Below the pieces are notes generated by a model, which saw nothing but the letters and a program-made list of their open reading frames with translations, was not told the origin of the DNA and did not search any database. Source: Bacillus weihaiensis (GTDB lineage Bacteria; Bacillota; Bacilli; Bacillales; Bacillaceae). Taken from it: a stretch of 64,000 bases of DNA. The translations under genes were made by a program, and so were the position numbers. Every line of letters starts with the position of its first letter. Within the stretch, counting starts at the first letter, position 1. The stretch lies in assembly GCF_001889165.1 (NCBI RefSeq), contig NZ_CP016020.1, positions 2,020,501-2,084,500 of the forward strand, read 5' to 3'. Shown piece by piece: positions 53,288 through 61,212 of the stretch.

Positions 53288-53324
53288 AAAAAACAAAAAC
53301 AGCACCCATCCCCATAAGTGCTGT
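53288..53324 (-). terminator. Terminator of 48-residue protein copy 1
   Basis: On the minus strand ACAGCAC (from 53324), a 12-base loop, GTGCTGT, then a T-rich run. Same shape as the terminator of copy 2. Confidence 0.7.
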
Positions 53325-53348
53325 CCTTCTTTATAGTAAATTTACCCC

Positions 53349-53495
53349 TTACATATAGTCGTATACAGAATCTTCAAAATAGAGCCAGTGAAAGTATTCA
53401 ATCTGCGGATCTGACATTTCTGCAATTTGATTTTCATTGAATTTATGTTTGTCTAATAAGTCTCTCACTTTAGATTCTCTAGCTGATTGGCTCAT
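53349..53495 (-). CDS. Small 48-residue protein, copy 1
   Basis: MSQSARESKVRDLLDKHKFN followed by ENQIAEMSDPQIEYFHWLYF and EDSVYDYM. Charged helix first, aromatic C-terminus. Copy 2 at 54103-54249 is ~75% identical and has the same promoter and terminator. AAGGAGG lies seven bases before ATG 53495. Family not recognised with certainty; small Bacillus proteins of similar build (BH0509-like) exist. Own short transcript. Confidence 0.7.
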   Translation of the reverse strand: MSQSARESKVRDLLDKHKFNENQIAEMSDPQIEYFHWLYFEDSVYDYM

Positions 53496-53569
53496 TTGAA
53501 ATCCTCCTTATTATGTGAGTTTACAAGTGTTATTTACTTTGTAAACGTTTTCTTTTATTTCTTACTCTT

Positions 53570-53599
53570 ATTATATATCTCAATTCGATATAAAACCAA
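53570..53599 (-). promoter_or_regulatory. Promoter of 48-residue protein copy 1
   Basis: On the minus strand TTGGTT (plus map 53594-53599), 18-base spacer, TATAAT (53570-53575). Copy 2 has the same hexamers and spacing, and both are preceded by the block ATGATATTGGTTT. Confidence 0.65.
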
Positions 53600-54040
53600 T
53601 ATCATTTTGAGATGATTTGTAAGAAACTAATAGACAAAAGTTCTTAATCAGCTGATCTATAATGAATTGGAAATTTTAACGGGTCTTCTACACTTTATTA
53701 GGTAGATATATAAAGAGGGAGAACCTCTTTAATAAAAGACTCTTTTCTTAATTTGAGATAATTTCAAGAATATAGTCATTATCCACACGCACGCAATTCT
53801 AGGGAAGAAAAAAATGACCTTTTACCCAAAGGGAGAATTAGGCGCTTAGATTTTTTCAAAAAGAGCAACTATCTATACATCAACCACTATATAGGAGTTT
53901 ACTTGTAATCAGGTAATTCATATTAAACACGTTTATATAGGGAGATTTACGCAATTTTTCTTTGGAGGTAAAGTGGCAAAGAAATCAGCCGCCCAAATAA
54001 TTGTCTTTTCGTTACTTGGATACACTACCTCCAATAGCAA
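53600..54040. other. Intergenic stretch between the two paralogous small genes
   Basis: No open frame of note. A small hairpin AAAGAGG-GAGAA-CCTCTTT lies near 53713-53731. Otherwise nothing recognisable. Confidence 0.4.
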
Positions 54041-54074
54041 ATAAAACAGCACTCATCCTGTGACAAGTGCTGTT
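54041..54074 (-). terminator. Terminator of 48-residue protein copy 2
   Basis: Minus-strand AACAGCACT, 12-base loop, AGTGCTGTT then TTATTT (plus map 54041-54074). Confidence 0.75.
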
Positions 54075-54102
54075 GTTTTTATAATAATCATCCAATATGA
54101 GC

Positions 54103-54249
54103 TTACATATAATCGTATATAGAATCTTCGAAATAGAGCCAGTGAAAGTATTCAATTTGTGGATCAGACATTTCTGAGATTTGTTGTTCATTAAATTTTT
54201 GCTTCGCTAATAAATCTTTCACTTTTGTTTCTCTTGCTAGTTGGCTCAT
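54103..54249 (-). CDS. Small 48-residue protein, copy 2
   Basis: MSQLARETKVKDLLAKQKFN followed by EQQISEMSDPQIEYFHWLYF and EDSIYDYM. Its last 22 residues are almost identical to copy 1 at protein and DNA level, while the first part varies more; this points to a constrained C-terminus. AAGGAGG seven bases before ATG 54249. Function unknown. Confidence 0.7.
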   Translation of the reverse strand: MSQLARETKVKDLLAKQKFNEQQISEMSDPQIEYFHWLYFEDSIYDYM

Positions 54250-54322
54250 TTTTAATCCTCCTTAAAAGGTGAAACATGCAGGTTCTGTCAACCAGTAAAT
54301 GTTCCCTTTCTTTCTTACCCTT

Positions 54323-54352
54323 ATTATATATCTCATTTTGAGATGAAACCAA
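54323..54352 (-). promoter_or_regulatory. Promoter and possible operator of 48-residue protein copy 2
   Basis: Minus-strand TTGGTT (plus map 54347-54352), 18 bases, TATAAT (54323-54328). The spacer holds the palindrome ATCTCATTTTGAGAT, which copy 1 keeps only upstream of the -35. It may be an operator. Confidence 0.6.
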
Positions 54353-54530
54353 TATCATTATTAGATGATTTAGTTAAAATTAATAGATAAAAGAGGTTAA
54401 AAGGCAGGAGGAATTAAGTTAGCCGAATAGAGTGTTAGTTTACATCAATCTTTACGAAAAAAACCCTCTAAATTAGGTCTCACTAGTAAAGGGACATGAA
54501 CTCAAAACGACGAATAAGCTTTCACCGTAC

Positions 54531-55406
54531 TCAATTTCGATGGCTCAAATATCTTTCTGCAGCCATTGCGTCGGCCTTTGTCATATGAACGGTTCCAAAT
54601 GGGTGCTCTGGTGGAGCATAGATCGCATATAATTTCATCGGAACCTTTCCTGTATTCGTCACATTATGCCAAGTACCTGCTGGAACCATAATTGCATAAT
54701 CGTCCTTTACTTTTTTCTTGTAGGTAAGCTGATTCTTTCGTTTTCCCATTTCAACGAGTCCTTGACCTTTTTCTAGGCGAATAAACTGGTCGATAGTTGG
54801 ATGAATTTCAAGACCAATATCATCCCCTGGCTTAATACTCATAAGTGTTACTTGAAGATTATTACCTGTCCAAATAGCTGTACGAAATGTATCGTTTTCT
54901 TTTGTCGCTTTATTGATATCCACTACATATGGATTTGACCCATAATCTTTTTTATTCGCACGATTTTCAATTAATTTATGAAGCTGCGTTGCAATTTGTT
55001 CCTCACTCGCTCTTTCTGCTAATAGTAGGGGTTGTAACATTGGTTGATTGAGGCTGTCTGAGGAATACCGATATTCTTGAATAGCATCTATTTCAAATTG
55101 ATAGGCTTTTTGTAAACCTTCAACATATCCCTGAAAAGGTATTTCTTGAACATGGTAAGTTGGCTCATTACCAGTTAAAGAACGATACATTTGACACCAA
55201 CGAATCAAGGAGGCATTTTTTTCTTCCATTACTTGTAATAGGTCTGCATTTGCTGAGCTAGAAGGTGCTACACGAGCTAATTGATAATAAAGTTCAAGCT
55301 TAGATGCCGTTTGATTGAGTTTCGACATGATTACATCTGCTGCGTCCTGATCCGTCCCATTTCTTTGATAGCCAGAAAAATGATTCACATGATACACTTC
55401 GATCAT
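54531..55406 (-). CDS. Ferritin-like / cupin two-domain protein
   Basis: About 291 residues. Residues ~15-155 are helical, with EKNASLIRWCQMYRSLTG and the second pair YQFEIDAIQEYRYSS...LLLAERASEEQIATQLHKL resembling a ferritin-like four-helix bundle. Residues ~185-285 are a cupin: GLEIHPTIDQFIRLEKGQGLVEMG (G-x5-H-x3-(H/Q)...E-x6-G) and YAIMVPAGTWHNVTNTG (P-G-x2-H-x3-N). The first cupin motif's usual second His and its Glu are replaced or shifted. Function unknown; possibly metal-dependent. ATG 55406 is close to AAGGG, GTG 55397 is possible. Confidence 0.7.
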   Translation of the reverse strand: MIEVYHVNHFSGYQRNGTDQDAADVIMSKLNQTASKLELYYQLARVAPSSSANADLLQVMEEKNASLIRWCQMYRSLTGNEPTYHVQEIPFQGYVEGLQKAYQFEIDAIQEYRYSSDSLNQPMLQPLLLAERASEEQIATQLHKLIENRANKKDYGSNPYVVDINKATKENDTFRTAIWTGNNLQVTLMSIKPGDDIGLEIHPTIDQFIRLEKGQGLVEMGKRKNQLTYKKKVKDDYAIMVPAGTWHNVTNTGKVPMKLYAIYAPPEHPFGTVHMTKADAMAAERYLSHRN

Positions 55407-55415
55407 TCCCTTCAA

Positions 55416-55697
55416 TAAATTTACAGATTATCATATGCCTATTGGGAAAGAAGGTACATATAATGCCTTTTTTTATTTTGTATTTTCACAAATTTAATCT
55501 GCTGAAAAATGTAAGGAAAGGTTGAAAACAATATGCTAAAATAGGAAGGAACTGTAAAGTGAGTATACTCAGACACTTTTAAAAACTGAATTACTATTCA
55601 AGTTATGTTTCAACTATCTAGACAACATTCACATATAATACCGATCTATGCTAGAAGGACATGAGCTGCTACCTTACCTAACAGGAGTGATTACAAA
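55416..55697. other. Intergenic stretch
   Basis: Divergent promoters for the cupin and the GNAT gene should lie here; none stands out. CATATAAT near 55632 could be a -10 box. Confidence 0.35.
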
Positions 55698-56147
55698 ATG
55701 AATTTTAGAAAAGCAACAATAGCTGATATACAAGAATTAGTAGAATGCCGAAAAAAGCAGCTTATAGACGAAGGGATTGAACCCACCATTCCAATTGATT
55801 CAGAGCTCTTTGATTTTTTTCATAATAAATTAAGTGACGGCTCGCTCGTCGAATGGCTTGTTGTAGACCAAGAGATGATTATTGCCTGTGGAGCCGTACT
55901 ATTCTTTGACTTTCCACCAAGCTATTCAAATAAATCAGGCAAAAAAGCGTATATCGCAAATATGTATACAAGCGAGCCTTATCGGGGGAAAGGCCTTGCA
56001 AAACAACTACTATTAAAATTAGTTCATGAAGTAGAACAGGCAGGTGTCTCATCAATCTTTTTAGCCGCATCCGAGATGGGTAAGCCTGTTTATAAAAAAT
56101 TCGGCTTTCAAGAGAAGGATGATTATTTAGAGTACAACATAACGTAA
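55698..56147 (+). CDS. GNAT family N-acetyltransferase
   Basis: 149 residues, a complete GNAT domain: MNFRKATIADIQELVECRKK, beta4 VIACGAVLFF-like IIACGAVLFFD, acetyl-CoA loop MYTSEPYRGKGLAKQLLLKL, and SSIFLAASEMGKPVYKKFGF. Length is standard. Substrate unknown. ATG 55698 has AACAGGAGTG upstream. Confidence 0.9.
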   Translation: MNFRKATIADIQELVECRKKQLIDEGIEPTIPIDSELFDFFHNKLSDGSLVEWLVVDQEMIIACGAVLFFDFPPSYSNKSGKKAYIANMYTSEPYRGKGLAKQLLLKLVHEVEQAGVSSIFLAASEMGKPVYKKFGFQEKDDYLEYNIT

Positions 56148-56198
56148 CGTATGGCACAACGAGAATAAAATCACCAGGTGATAGGAAGAAAAATACAT

Positions 56199-56402
56199 AT
56201 GAAAATCTACAAGCTAAAAAAACCGTTTCGAAACTATAAGAGGGGCACACATTTCTACTTAATTGCCGAGTCAGAATTTATCGGGGTGAAAGAATTTGTG
56301 TTTCGTACAAAAGACTTAGTAAGCAGAATTTCAGTAAACGAAAAAGAATTCCTGGACTACTTTGTCTTACTTGGACATGAAAAGAGAGTCGATCCGTTTT
56401 AA
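56199..56402 (+). CDS. Small hypothetical protein
   Basis: 67 residues, basic, starts MKIYKLKKPFRNYKRGTHFY and has EFIGVKEFVFRTKDLVSRIS. No membrane segment. AGGAAG lies ten bases before ATG 56199. It follows the GNAT gene by ~50 bases and precedes the nucleotidyltransferase gene by 25, so it may be in one operon. Family not recognised. Confidence 0.55.
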   Translation: MKIYKLKKPFRNYKRGTHFYLIAESEFIGVKEFVFRTKDLVSRISVNEKEFLDYFVLLGHEKRVDPF

Positions 56403-56427
56403 ACTTACTACCTTATTGGGAGAAATG

Positions 56428-56988
56428 ATGATGGAACAAGACATAAAAAGAATGATCGAAAATGATGAATGGATGATGAACGTCTTAAAGGCTGCACAAA
56501 CACTCAATCTTCCAGATTGGTGGATTTGTGCTGGCTTTGTTTTCTCGAAAATTTGGGATACCTTGCACGGCTTTAACGAGAGAACTCCGCTATCAGATGT
56601 TGATGTGATTTACTATGACCCTTTGATTTTAGAAGAAGAGCGTGAAAAAATTTATGAAGAGAAATTATATACGATAATGCCAGATATACCTTGGTCTGTT
56701 AAAAATGAAGCACGTATGCATCTGAAAAACAAGATACCTCCATACACATCTTCTGAGGATGCAATCTCAAAATTTCCAGAAACAGCAACTGCATTAGGTG
56801 TAAAGCTTGATAATAAAAGGGAGCTAGTATTAACGGCACCATGGGGATTTGAGGATGTAGTCGAGTTTAATGTGAAGCCTACTCCTCACTTTCTGGAAAC
56901 ACAAGAAAGAATGGAATTCTATAAAACAAGGGTTACACTGAAACGTTGGGAATCTGTCTGGAATAAAGTGAAAGTGCTTCACACTTAA
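56428..56988 (+). CDS. Nucleotidyltransferase family protein (DUF925 type)
   Basis: About 186 residues. WWICAGFVFSKIWDTLHGF followed by RTPLSDVDVIYYDP is the NTP_transf_6 pattern, with DVDVIYYD as metal-binding Asp pair, and TAPWGFEDVVEFNVKPTPHF near the C-terminus. Members are probable nucleotidyltransferases of unknown target. Start at ATG 56428 (or 56431), after TTGGGAG; the upstream in-frame ATG 56362 lies in the preceding gene and lacks a ribosome site. Confidence 0.8.
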   Translation: MMEQDIKRMIENDEWMMNVLKAAQTLNLPDWWICAGFVFSKIWDTLHGFNERTPLSDVDVIYYDPLILEEEREKIYEEKLYTIMPDIPWSVKNEARMHLKNKIPPYTSSEDAISKFPETATALGVKLDNKRELVLTAPWGFEDVVEFNVKPTPHFLETQERMEFYKTRVTLKRWESVWNKVKVLHT

Positions 56989-57065
56989 AGATTTAAAGAA
57001 GGTAGGAACGAGTAAATGCACTCAATAAATTCGACTCATCCATTTTTGGAAAGGAAGCATAGATA

Positions 57066-57284
57066 ATGAGTAAAAAAACTGTTGGAATTCTTATCTTATT
57101 CCTTGGTGCTTCATTCATGTGTATAAATGTACTATTCTTTAAACCTTCGGAATTTTATAATGAAATGAAATGAAATGGAGTTCTTATACGATCTTTATTT
57201 TTGGTACCTACTTTACTCATTCCAACATATACAAAAAAGCATGATAATCATAGTGATGTGAAAGAGAGATCAGATGAATTATAA
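57066..57284 (+). pseudogene. Small membrane protein interrupted by a TGA codon
   Basis: The frame MSKKTVGILILFLGASFMCI...PSEFYNEMK is stopped by TGA at 57171-57173, then goes on in the same frame NGVLIRSLFLVPTLLIPTYT to a stop at 57284, giving a second membrane segment. GGAAAGGAAG lies upstream of ATG 57066. A single nonsense change in a ~72-residue gene (or a sequencing error) explains it. The TGA lies in a TGAAA triple repeat. Confidence 0.6.
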
Positions 57285-57372
57285 AATTGTATTTTTTGAC
57301 ATCGACGGAACACTTACTAGTGAAAAGGATGGTACGAGGGAAATCAATTCAAATATAGCAAAAAGCAAGTAG
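57274..57372 (+). pseudogene. HAD-family hydrolase N-terminal fragment
   Basis: From ATG 57274 the frame reads MNYKIVFFDIDGTLTSEKDG with the catalytic DxDGT motif of Cof-type HAD phosphatases, but stops after 32 codons at TAG 57370-57372 and no continuation is found. It overlaps the end of the preceding pseudogene by 11 bases. Confidence 0.65.
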
Positions 57373-57724
57373 TTATGCACAAAAAAGGAAGCTCTAAAAA
57401 CGAATCAACCTAATATCTCGGAAAAACTATATCTAAAGCGTTTCAAACGATAATCGTTCGTTTTTTAAAAAAATGATTGAGTTTGACCGTTTATTATAAG
57501 AAGACCTTTCTGTAGAAACAGTTGGATATCAGAATATAAATATAAAATTTTTTCTTTATTCACATTTTTGTAGACATTTTGAATCCAAGCAACTAAAATA
57601 CAATTAATCATATGTAAATACTCTGAATAATCCATCAAGATTAAGAAGGGAACCGATTAATCCAGCTGTAATTCCGACTATACTCATATGATTAATAAAA
57701 ATATGGTTGATCGGAGGAAAAATT
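57373..57724. other. Intergenic stretch before the TauE/SafE gene
   Basis: CAAACGATAATCGTTCG followed by TTTTTT near 57446-57466 is a weak terminator-like hairpin. No riboswitch fold or gene was recognised. Confidence 0.4.
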
Positions 57725-58597
57725 TTGAGAAGACTTATCATTTTTGCGATTGTCGGTTTTTTTGCTCAATTAATTGATGGGGCACTTGGAATGGCATATG
57801 GACTAACTTCCACTTCACTATTATTAGCGTTTGGAGTAGCACCAGCTGTAGCATCTGCTTCCATCCATATGTCTGAAATAGCTACCACCGCTGCATCAGG
57901 GATCTCACACTATAAATTTGGGAATGTTGATAAAAAAATGGTGGTAACCTTGATGATTCCAGGTGCCATAAGTGCTTTTATAGGGGCAGCCTTTTTAAGT
58001 AGTCTACCAGGAAATCTCATTAAGCCTTATATATCGATCTTTTTACTAATCATGGGAATTTATATATTATGTCGATTTTTATTCAAATGGAATCCAAATC
58101 AGGAAAAGACAACTACCTCATCATGGTTTTTACTACCATTAGGATTGATTGCTGGATTTTTCGATGCTGTAGGTGGTGGGGGATGGGGTCCAATAAATAC
58201 ACCAGCCTTATTGTCAAGAAAAGGAGCGATACCAAGTAAAGTCATAGGAACTGTTGATACTAGTGAATTTGCTGTAACGACCGCTGCGACATTAGGGTTC
58301 ATTCTCTTTTTAGGATGGGAGCAATTTAATTATGTATGGGTAGCTGCGTTCGTTATTGGAGGTGTCATCGCTGCTCCTATAGCAGCCTGGCTCGTACGGA
58401 TTATTCCAGCTTACCTCTTAGGTGTTGTGGTGGGAGGGTTTATTATTCTAACCAATCTTCATACAGTACTTGGTACTATCGGGGTTTCAACTAATACTAA
58501 AATTGCCATCTATATTCTCCTTTTCATTTTTTGGCTTGTTGGAATTACCTTCAGTATCCGAAAGAATAGTAAGTTAAGTAATTTAGTTAAAGAATAA
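57725..58597 (+). CDS. TauE/SafE family sulfite/anion exporter
   Basis: 290 residues, about eight membrane segments. Two family repeats are clear: FAQLIDGALGMAYGLTSTSL (residues ~12-32) and LIAGFFDAVGGGGWGPINTP (~137-157), each with the GxxDGxxGxGxG pattern, and SIHMSEIATTAASGISHYKF. Proteins of this family move sulfite, sulfonates or similar anions out of the cell. TTG 57725 is chosen because CGGAGG ends eight bases upstream. Single gene, no sulfur genes beside it. Confidence 0.87.
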   Translation: MRRLIIFAIVGFFAQLIDGALGMAYGLTSTSLLLAFGVAPAVASASIHMSEIATTAASGISHYKFGNVDKKMVVTLMIPGAISAFIGAAFLSSLPGNLIKPYISIFLLIMGIYILCRFLFKWNPNQEKTTTSSWFLLPLGLIAGFFDAVGGGGWGPINTPALLSRKGAIPSKVIGTVDTSEFAVTTAATLGFILFLGWEQFNYVWVAAFVIGGVIAAPIAAWLVRIIPAYLLGVVVGGFIILTNLHTVLGTIGVSTNTKIAIYILLFIFWLVGITFSIRKNSKLSNLVKE

Positions 58598-58625
58598 AAC
58601 GTTAAGAAATTTACTTAACACAAAA

Positions 58626-58670
58626 GGCTGCCTTTTGTTAACTAAAAGTATACATCAACAAGGCAGCCAT
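58626..58670. terminator. Bidirectional terminator between TauE/SafE and methyltransferase genes
   Basis: GGCTGCCTTTTGTT (58626-58639) pairs with AACAAGGCAGCC (58657-58668) between convergent genes, with one bulge. Confidence 0.75.
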
Positions 58671-58674
58671 ATTT

Positions 58675-59448
58675 CTATTCTTTTAGTCCAATTACTCTAA
58701 TTCTTTTATAATCCGCAAACCATTTTCCATTCTTATATAAAATTGGTCTCAGCTTCTTCTCGACCTCTGCGACAATGAGTTCTTTTTCATCTTCATTGAT
58801 TCCATGAAACAAACTGGAGCCAAACATTTTAAGCCAATTTCTCAATCCATTTTCATTTTCCAAAGCTGTAAATCGATCGAAATGTTCAGCATATGTAACT
58901 CGAAAGCCTACTTTTTCCATTATTGTCGTATATTCACCTATACTAGGAAAATACCATGGATAGTGATTGTCATTGAAATCTACTCCAAGACGTTCAATTT
59001 GACGAATTACTTCATCAGTTATGATACGAACATTTCCTTTACCACCAAATTCTGCAACAAATCTACCACCTTGTTTAAGCGAGCAATAAATTCGATCCAG
59101 AGCTAATTCAGGTGCTTTAATCCAGTGAAGAGTAGCATTAGAAAATACGGCATCGAATTCATTTTTGTCCTCTAATTTTAGTGCATCCTTCACGATGAAT
59201 GGAATATGTGGATACTTTATTTGAGCTTTTGATATCATACTCTTAGACTGATCTACTCCTACAACATTTACTTGTTGCTCACTTAATGTATGAGCTAAAT
59301 CACCAGTGCCACAACCAAGATCGAGAATCTTTTCCCCTTTTTTAGGTGCTAACAATTCAATTAATTGGTTTCCAAATTCTGATATAAAAGCGTGTTTCTC
59401 ATCATATAAGGTTGCGTCCCACTTTCCTTGTCTACGACTAGATATCAT
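58675..59448 (-). CDS. Class I SAM-dependent methyltransferase
   Basis: 257 residues. Motif I ILDLGCGTGDLAHTL (residue ~43), motif II VVGVDQSKSMI, motif IV FDAVFSNATLHWI and LKQGGRFVAEFGGKGN. The HWIKAPELAL stretch and overall length resemble trans-aconitate methyltransferase (Tam)-like and related enzymes. Substrate cannot be set from sequence. ATG 59448 has GGGGGATG upstream. Confidence 0.85.
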   Translation of the reverse strand: MISSRRQGKWDATLYDEKHAFISEFGNQLIELLAPKKGEKILDLGCGTGDLAHTLSEQQVNVVGVDQSKSMISKAQIKYPHIPFIVKDALKLEDKNEFDAVFSNATLHWIKAPELALDRIYCSLKQGGRFVAEFGGKGNVRIITDEVIRQIERLGVDFNDNHYPWYFPSIGEYTTIMEKVGFRVTYAEHFDRFTALENENGLRNWLKMFGSSLFHGINEDEKELIVAEVEKKLRPILYKNGKWFADYKRIRVIGLKE

Positions 59449-59563
59449 TTGTCATCCCCCCATAACTCATTATATAGCTTCATGATTAATCAAATAAATG
59501 GTTAAATTTTATAAAGGAAGGGTAGGAATGAATAAAAAAGGAACATTCAAATTTCACCTATTA

Positions 59564-59692
59564 ATCAAAAAAAATTGATTTTGTAATTGAGTTTATGCAC
59601 AACAGCTGATACACTAATTACATCAAATAAAATTGATGTAATCACTTCAATGTCTTTTTCTTTTTTTGTTCTTTAAATCAATTTATCTTGAT
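59564..59692 (+). promoter_or_regulatory. Three ATCAA-N6-TTGAT repeats (ArsR/SmtB-like operators)
   Basis: Copies at 59564-59579, 59632-59647 and 59677-59692, each ATCAA, six bases, TTGAT. This matches the imperfect 12-2-12-type inverted repeats bound by ArsR/SmtB-family metal sensors. They lie before the flavoprotein gene. No ArsR gene is in the window. Confidence 0.65.
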
Positions 59693-59724
59693 TTAAAACC
59701 AACAGTAAATAGGAGGAACTTTTC

Positions 59725-61050
59725 ATGAAAAACCAACACACACTACCCGTTGCAATTATTGGGGGAGGACCAATAGGGCTAGCTGCCGCTGCTCATCTTA
59801 CACTAAAAGAAGAACCATTTATTCTTTTTGAAGCAGGGAGTTCAATCGGTTCCAACATCCTTGAATGGGGCCATGTAAGAATGTTTTCAACCTGGAAATA
59901 TAATCTTGATAAAGCATCAAGACGCTTACTTGAAAAAACAGGCTGGGTAGCTCCTAATGAATCTAGTTTACCCACAGGAAAAGACTTAGTGGAAAAATAT
60001 CTTCTTCCACTAAGTACTATCACAGAACTGAAAAAGAACATTCTGTTACATGCAAAAGTCGAGGGTATTGCGAAGAAAGGACTCAATAAACTAAAAACTG
60101 TAAAAAGAGAAAATTCCCCTTTTGAAATTTATGTAGATGTGAAAGGTGAACAAAAAGTATTCGAAGCAAAGGCAGTAATTGATGCAACAGGGACATGGCA
60201 AAGTCCGAATCCATCTTTATCTAATGGAATTTGGACGAAGAAAGAGCAAGAATTAATAGAACAAATTCATTATGGAATACCAGATATTGTTCAAGAAGAA
60301 GATCGATATAAAAACAAAACAATAATGGTCGTTGGTAGCGGACATTCCGCCATCAATTCGATCCTATACTTAGCTCAGCTAAAAAAACAATTTCCGCAAA
60401 CTAAGCTATATTGGGTCTTAAGAAAACAAAAGGTGGATGAAGCCTACGGAGGTCTTGAAACTGATGAATTAGAAGCACGTGGTGAGCTTGGAAAGAAGAT
60501 GAAAAAATTAGTAGAAACGAATCAACTTACGGTATTAACACCTTTTTCTATACGCGAGCTCAAAAAAGAGGGGGAGAAAATTTCTGTCTCAGGTGAATGG
60601 AATTCAAAAGAGGTCGTTCTACATGACATTGATGAGTTAATTGTAAATACAGGATTTAGACCAGATCGTACGTTCCTAGATGAAATCAGAATTGAACTTG
60701 ATCCAGCCGTTGAAAGTGTGAAATCACTAGCACCGTTAATCGATCCCAATATCCATAGCTGTGGAACAGTAAGACCTCATGGTGAACAAGAGCTTCGCCA
60801 CCCTGAGAAAAATTTCTATATTGTCGGAATGAAAAGCTACGGAAGAGCCCCCACCTTTTTACTTGCTACAGGATATGAACAGGTTCGATCTATTGTAGAT
60901 TATTTAACGGGAGATCTAGAAAGCGCAAAGAAAATATTTTTAGACCTTCCTAAAACTGGGGTTTGCAGCTCTGGAATTGAATCAACGCTTAAAAGTACTG
61001 GCTGTGAAATAGACGTAATTAATCAAAAGAATAACTCGTGCTGCAAGTGA
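59725..61050 (+). CDS. FAD/NAD(P)-dependent flavoprotein, ArsO-like
   Basis: 441 residues. FAD-binding VAIIGGGPIGLAAAAHLT at residues 8-25 and NAD(P)-binding IMVVGSGHSAINSILYLAQL at ~200, with DATGTW and VNTGFRPDR between and after. Layout resembles the flavin monooxygenase-like proteins in arsenic resistance operons (ArsO). The last ~45 residues are Cys-bearing (KTGVCSSGIE...STGCEID...NNSCCK), possibly binding thiophilic metal(loid)s. The three ArsR-like operators upstream support metal(loid) control. TAGGAGG lies before ATG 59725. Single-gene unit with terminator. Confidence 0.72.
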   Translation: MKNQHTLPVAIIGGGPIGLAAAAHLTLKEEPFILFEAGSSIGSNILEWGHVRMFSTWKYNLDKASRRLLEKTGWVAPNESSLPTGKDLVEKYLLPLSTITELKKNILLHAKVEGIAKKGLNKLKTVKRENSPFEIYVDVKGEQKVFEAKAVIDATGTWQSPNPSLSNGIWTKKEQELIEQIHYGIPDIVQEEDRYKNKTIMVVGSGHSAINSILYLAQLKKQFPQTKLYWVLRKQKVDEAYGGLETDELEARGELGKKMKKLVETNQLTVLTPFSIRELKKEGEKISVSGEWNSKEVVLHDIDELIVNTGFRPDRTFLDEIRIELDPAVESVKSLAPLIDPNIHSCGTVRPHGEQELRHPEKNFYIVGMKSYGRAPTFLLATGYEQVRSIVDYLTGDLESAKKIFLDLPKTGVCSSGIESTLKSTGCEIDVINQKNNSCCK

Positions 61051-61098
61051 CAAATTATTGGCATTAGAAATAAGTCTATAGGATTTCAGTCATTGTGA

Positions 61099-61155
61099 AA
61101 CCCGAACATCTGGTGATATGTATGAATATCTTCCATAATCGTTCGGGTTTTTATA
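61099..61155. terminator. Bidirectional terminator after the flavoprotein gene
   Basis: AACCCGAAC (61099-61107) pairs with GTTCGGGTT (61141-61149), followed by T on the plus strand. Also ends the converging SplB-like transcript after the short spacer. Confidence 0.75.
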
Positions 61156-61212
61156 TTTGGCTCTTTTCTAAAGCTAGGGTAACTACTTTTCACAAATTGA
61201 AGCATGCTAAGA

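Noticed and set aside
57500-57724. Possible riboswitch before the TauE/SafE gene
   Set aside because: No conserved riboswitch core or terminator/antiterminator pair could be traced in the leader.
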